From: Pseudobdellovibrionaceae bacterium
GTDB lineage: Bacteria > Bdellovibrionota > UBA1018 > UBA6935
Direction: 5' to 3'
NCBI GenBank assembly: GCA_002722705.1
Contig: PBMP01000076.1
Coordinates: 1-36,111 of the forward strand
Length of the DNA: 36,111 nt
Made by a program: the position numbers and the translations under genes. How positions within the stretch are numbered: position 1 is the stretch's first letter; every line of letters begins with the position of its first letter. Shown here in pieces: positions 33,777 through 36,111 of this stretch. Under the pieces are notes generated by a model. It worked only from the letters and a program-made list of their open reading frames with translations, searched no databases and was not told where the DNA came from.

Positions 33777-35129
33777 GTGAGCTCTTCTAAACCTCCGAAA
33801 GGACTATTGGGTCGAAGTCGTAGACTGATACAAATGAGCTCACAGGTGGTTTTAAAAGAAGTTGGAAACCAACTGACTCATAAGCTTTCTCAAGCAGAGG
33901 AAACGAGACAAAAAGCAATTCAAATTAAAAATCAAATTGAACAAGCCCATATCATTGTTAAACAGCTAAGACACTTGCGAGGAGCAGCAATGAAAGTAGG
34001 GCAGTGGATGAGCCTTGAAGGAAAAGATTATTTTCCTCCAGAGGTGATCCGTGTTCTTGAAACCCTTCACGATCAATCTATTACGATGAAGTGGGAAGAT
34101 ACTGAAAAAATCTTAAAAAAAGAGTGGGGAAGTCTTTTTAAAGAAGTCCAAGAATTGAGTCATAAACCAATAGCGGCTGCAAGTATTGGTCAAGTTCACC
34201 AAGGAAAAATTAATAACGAGCAAGTTGCAATCAAAGTTCAATTTCCTGGAATTTCAGAATCTATTCATTCTGATTTAAAGATTTTAAAAAAGACATTTGG
34301 AGTTTTAATTCGATTTACTAAGAAAAATATTGAGATGGATTCTGTTTTTGAAGAGCTTCAAAATGTATTGATTCAAGAAGTTGATTATGAACATGAAGCA
34401 CAGTCTTTGAAAAAATACAGAGAGTTTGCACAAGAATTAGAGGGGGTTCGTGTTCCTCTTGTTTTTGAACAGTTTTCGACAAGACATGTTTTGACGATGA
34501 GTTTTGAAAAAGGAATTCGAATTTCAGACTGGATGAAACAAAGCCCGTCACACGAAGATCGTGTTCGCTATGCCGATCGGTTTTTAAGACTTTACTTAAG
34601 AGAGTTTTGTAGTTGGGGATTTGTACAGACGGATCCGAATCCTGGTAATTTCTTTATCGATTTAGAAAAAGATGAACTTGTTTGTTTAGATTTGGGAGCA
34701 ATTAAAACCTATGACTCTGGTTTTCGGGGAAAATATGGACATCTGGTAGAGGCAGCTTTAAATCAAGATTTAAAAGCACTGCGAGTTTCGGCTCTTGAAT
34801 TAGGGCTTCTAGATGAAAGAGAGTCTGTGGAGGCTTTTGAGTTACTTTTTGAAATTGTTTCTTCCGCGGTTCTTCCTTTAAATCAAAATCAGTTTGATTA
34901 TAAAGATTCTTCTTATCCGGACCGGCTTCAAAAACTTTTAAGAAAATTTATTCAAGTTTTAGAGTATTCTCCACCACCTAAGCTTTTAATTTTTTTACAT
35001 AGAAAATTAGGTGGAATTTATCAAATCTTAAAAACACTTGAAGTCACTATGGATACTTCTGTTTATGTAAAACTATTCTTTGAATATTTAGAAGAAAGTA
35101 CTGATCAAAAGTATATTATTAAGGAATAA
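33777..35129 (+). CDS. ABC1/UbiB-family atypical protein kinase
   Basis: A 450-residue protein of the AarF/ABC1/UbiB (ADCK) family, whose members support ubiquinone synthesis or lipid traffic. The N-terminal KxGQ motif lies in MKVGQWMSLEG. AAASIGQVHQG is the Ala-rich loop that replaces the kinase glycine loop, followed by the VAIKVQFPG lysine strand. EVDYEHEA holds the ExD motif. The catalytic loop is QTDPNPGNFF, and the metal site is LDLGAIK (DLGA in place of DFG). The two C-terminal membrane helices of UbiB are not evident, so this member may be soluble. The GTG start has AAAGGA 7 bases upstream. It is 5 bases from the convergent gene at 35135. Confidence 0.88.
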   Translation: MSSSKPPKGLLGRSRRLIQMSSQVVLKEVGNQLTHKLSQAEETRQKAIQIKNQIEQAHIIVKQLRHLRGAAMKVGQWMSLEGKDYFPPEVIRVLETLHDQSITMKWEDTEKILKKEWGSLFKEVQELSHKPIAAASIGQVHQGKINNEQVAIKVQFPGISESIHSDLKILKKTFGVLIRFTKKNIEMDSVFEELQNVLIQEVDYEHEAQSLKKYREFAQELEGVRVPLVFEQFSTRHVLTMSFEKGIRISDWMKQSPSHEDRVRYADRFLRLYLREFCSWGFVQTDPNPGNFFIDLEKDELVCLDLGAIKTYDSGFRGKYGHLVEAALNQDLKALRVSALELGLLDERESVEAFELLFEIVSSAVLPLNQNQFDYKDSSYPDRLQKLLRKFIQVLEYSPPPKLLIFLHRKLGGIYQILKTLEVTMDTSVYVKLFFEYLEESTDQKYIIKE

Positions 35130-35134
35130 AAAAG

Positions 35135-35914
35135 TTACTTTAATTTTTTATATGGACCTTTGTATGTTACCTGAGAGAGATAAGGTGGATGAATAGCTTT
35201 TTCTTCCATAGTCAGTATTCTTTGAGTAGGAATACTCCAGAATAAGTATTCTGGTTTGTATTCAAAAAGAGTATGTCCAAATCGATCCCAATGAAGTTCA
35301 GACCCAGGTTCTTTTAGATATCTAGAAATGATGCCTTCCAAAAGGTGTTGAGCTGCTCGTCCTCCTTTAGGATGAGAAGCATCATAGACTAGATCTAATG
35401 TCCAGGTCTGTGGCGTGTTACCTTCTTGGACGTATGCAACAGCCCATATGTTAAAGTCATCTGTTGAGGCTTGTACAAAAATACTCGTCTTCGAATCGTT
35501 AAAATAACTTTTGATTTCTTTTATCGATTTTCCAGGTCTAGAGTAATGAGTTTTTAAGCTATTTTGTCTTTCAACCCATCGAATCACAGGGAGACTTTTT
35601 TCAAAAAGTGCGTATTTTTTATTTTCTGAAATTCCACGACCAGTCCATGTTTTTTCAACAACTTCTAGGGTCTGAGTTCTCTTTCCCCAGTCTTCTAAAT
35701 GATAATAAGAGTTGTACCACCCTTCATGATCAACGTTATTTTTTATGCGAGGAAGAGTTCTGTCGTGAACAAATAAAAGAGTTTGATGAATTCCAGGAAT
35801 TCTTAAAAGTTTTTCAGTGGCGATATCGAAAAGATTGATGCAAGAGTTTTGAGCAAAACTAGGTTGAGCGATCATTGAAACTAAGAAAAGAATACACGAT
35901 TTTTGAGCGGACAT
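35135..35914 (-). CDS. Exported protein of unknown function, weakly GNAT-like
   Basis: A 259-residue protein with a signal peptide (1-21, ending PSFA). Residues ~145-200 (IWAVAYVQEG, LDLVYDASHPKGGRAAQHLL) resemble the core strand and acetyl-CoA loop of GNAT acyltransferases, but an exported acetyltransferase would be unusual, so this is a tentative reading. The mature part starts with a Cys (QNSCINLF) and is rich in Trp/Tyr/His. It converges on the ABC1-type kinase gene with a 5-base gap and seems to be a single gene. Nothing recognisable is seen between its start and the IS5-like end at 36018. Confidence 0.5.
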   Translation of the reverse strand: MSAQKSCILFLVSMIAQPSFAQNSCINLFDIATEKLLRIPGIHQTLLFVHDRTLPRIKNNVDHEGWYNSYYHLEDWGKRTQTLEVVEKTWTGRGISENKKYALFEKSLPVIRWVERQNSLKTHYSRPGKSIKEIKSYFNDSKTSIFVQASTDDFNIWAVAYVQEGNTPQTWTLDLVYDASHPKGGRAAQHLLEGIISRYLKEPGSELHWDRFGHTLFEYKPEYLFWSIPTQRILTMEEKAIHPPYLSQVTYKGPYKKLK

Positions 35915-36017
35915 GGGGAGCTTAGTATCATACTTTATTGCTTTGAAAAGAGAAAAGAAGATCGATTTCGTTTAATAAAAAAATGTGAATGAAATAAAAG
36001 AGTTAAAGCGAGAAAGT

Positions 36018-36111
36018 GGCGTTGTTGCATAATTCGCGTCATAGATGAGGGAATTCCTAGAAATCCCATAGATTTACGTAACATCCCTGAGCGGCATTCC
36101 TAATGTAGTCA
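36018..36111. mobile_element. Probable terminus of an IS5-type insertion sequence, cut by the window edge
   Basis: From GGCGTTGTTGCATAATTCG onward the sequence is less AT-rich than its surroundings. It looks like the GG(C/G)xTTGTTGxATAA ends of the IS903/IS5 group. No transposase frame is visible in the 94 bases present, as expected for the terminal non-coding part. The other end and any target duplication lie outside the window. Recognition is from memory of such ends and was not searched. Confidence 0.5.

Overview
The window is about 36 kb of low-GC (roughly 35-40% by eye), gene-dense DNA from a diderm (Gram-negative-type) bacterium. Evidence for a diderm is an OmpA-family porin-like protein, several lipobox lipoproteins, many Sec-type signal peptides and a CsgG/FlgT-like outer-membrane-associated lipoprotein. 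The housekeeping genes are proteobacterial-type (MiaB, MnmC, DnaE1, GuaB/GuaA, LipB). The number of lineage-specific exported proteins and the two exported protease-like proteins would suit a Bdellovibrionota or related former deltaproteobacterial lineage. That assignment is inference only; no rRNA or other definitive marker is present. No tRNA, rRNA or CRISPR array was seen, and no gap without a gene or IS exceeds about 300 bases.

Layout. 1-1.7 kb: 3' end of an Mrp/ApbC-type P-loop ATPase, converging on an OmpA-family gene. 1.9-4.7 kb: a minus-strand membrane/exported unknown, then a complete hipBA toxin-antitoxin operon with inverted repeats over its promoter. 4.8-7.4 kb: an unknown lipoprotein, then a GcvH-like protein lacking the lipoyl lysine that overlaps a gene for a degenerate histidine kinase fused to a degenerate GGDEF-like tail. 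7.6-15.0 kb: a tight plus-strand operon, miaB - gamma-carbonic-anhydrase-like - guaB - guaA - GNAT - mnmC, joining tRNA anticodon modification to GMP synthesis. 15.0-19.2 kb: a minus-strand run of an exported unknown, an MscS-type channel, a lipoprotein of the endonuclease/exonuclease/phosphatase (sphingomyelinase-like) fold and a small membrane protein. 19.4-20.9 kb: an exported choloylglycine-hydrolase-like protein without the nucleophilic cysteine, translationally coupled to a small exported protein. 20.9-24.7 kb: dnaE. 24.77-26.09 kb: a complete-looking insertion sequence with a DDE (rve) transposase. 26.1-31.2 kb: a large exported transglutaminase-like protein, an exported HEXXHXXGXXH metalloprotease-like protein and a DUF155/RMD1-like membrane protein. 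31.4-33.4 kb: a small exported protein coupled to a CsgG/FlgT-like lipoprotein, then lipB. 33.6-35.9 kb: a small acidic protein, an ABC1/UbiB-type atypical kinase and an exported unknown. 36.02 kb to the edge: what looks like one end of an IS5-type element.

The best candidates for undescribed biology are the GcvH-like/degenerate-kinase pair (5.76-7.41 kb) and the paired exported protease-like genes just downstream of the IS (26.1-30.1 kb). Several proteins here keep a recognisable enzyme fold but lack key residues: Mrp without CxxC, the GcvH-like protein without its lysine, a kinase without N and G1 boxes, and the choloylglycine-hydrolase-like protein without its Cys. All assignments are from reading the sequence; no database search was run.
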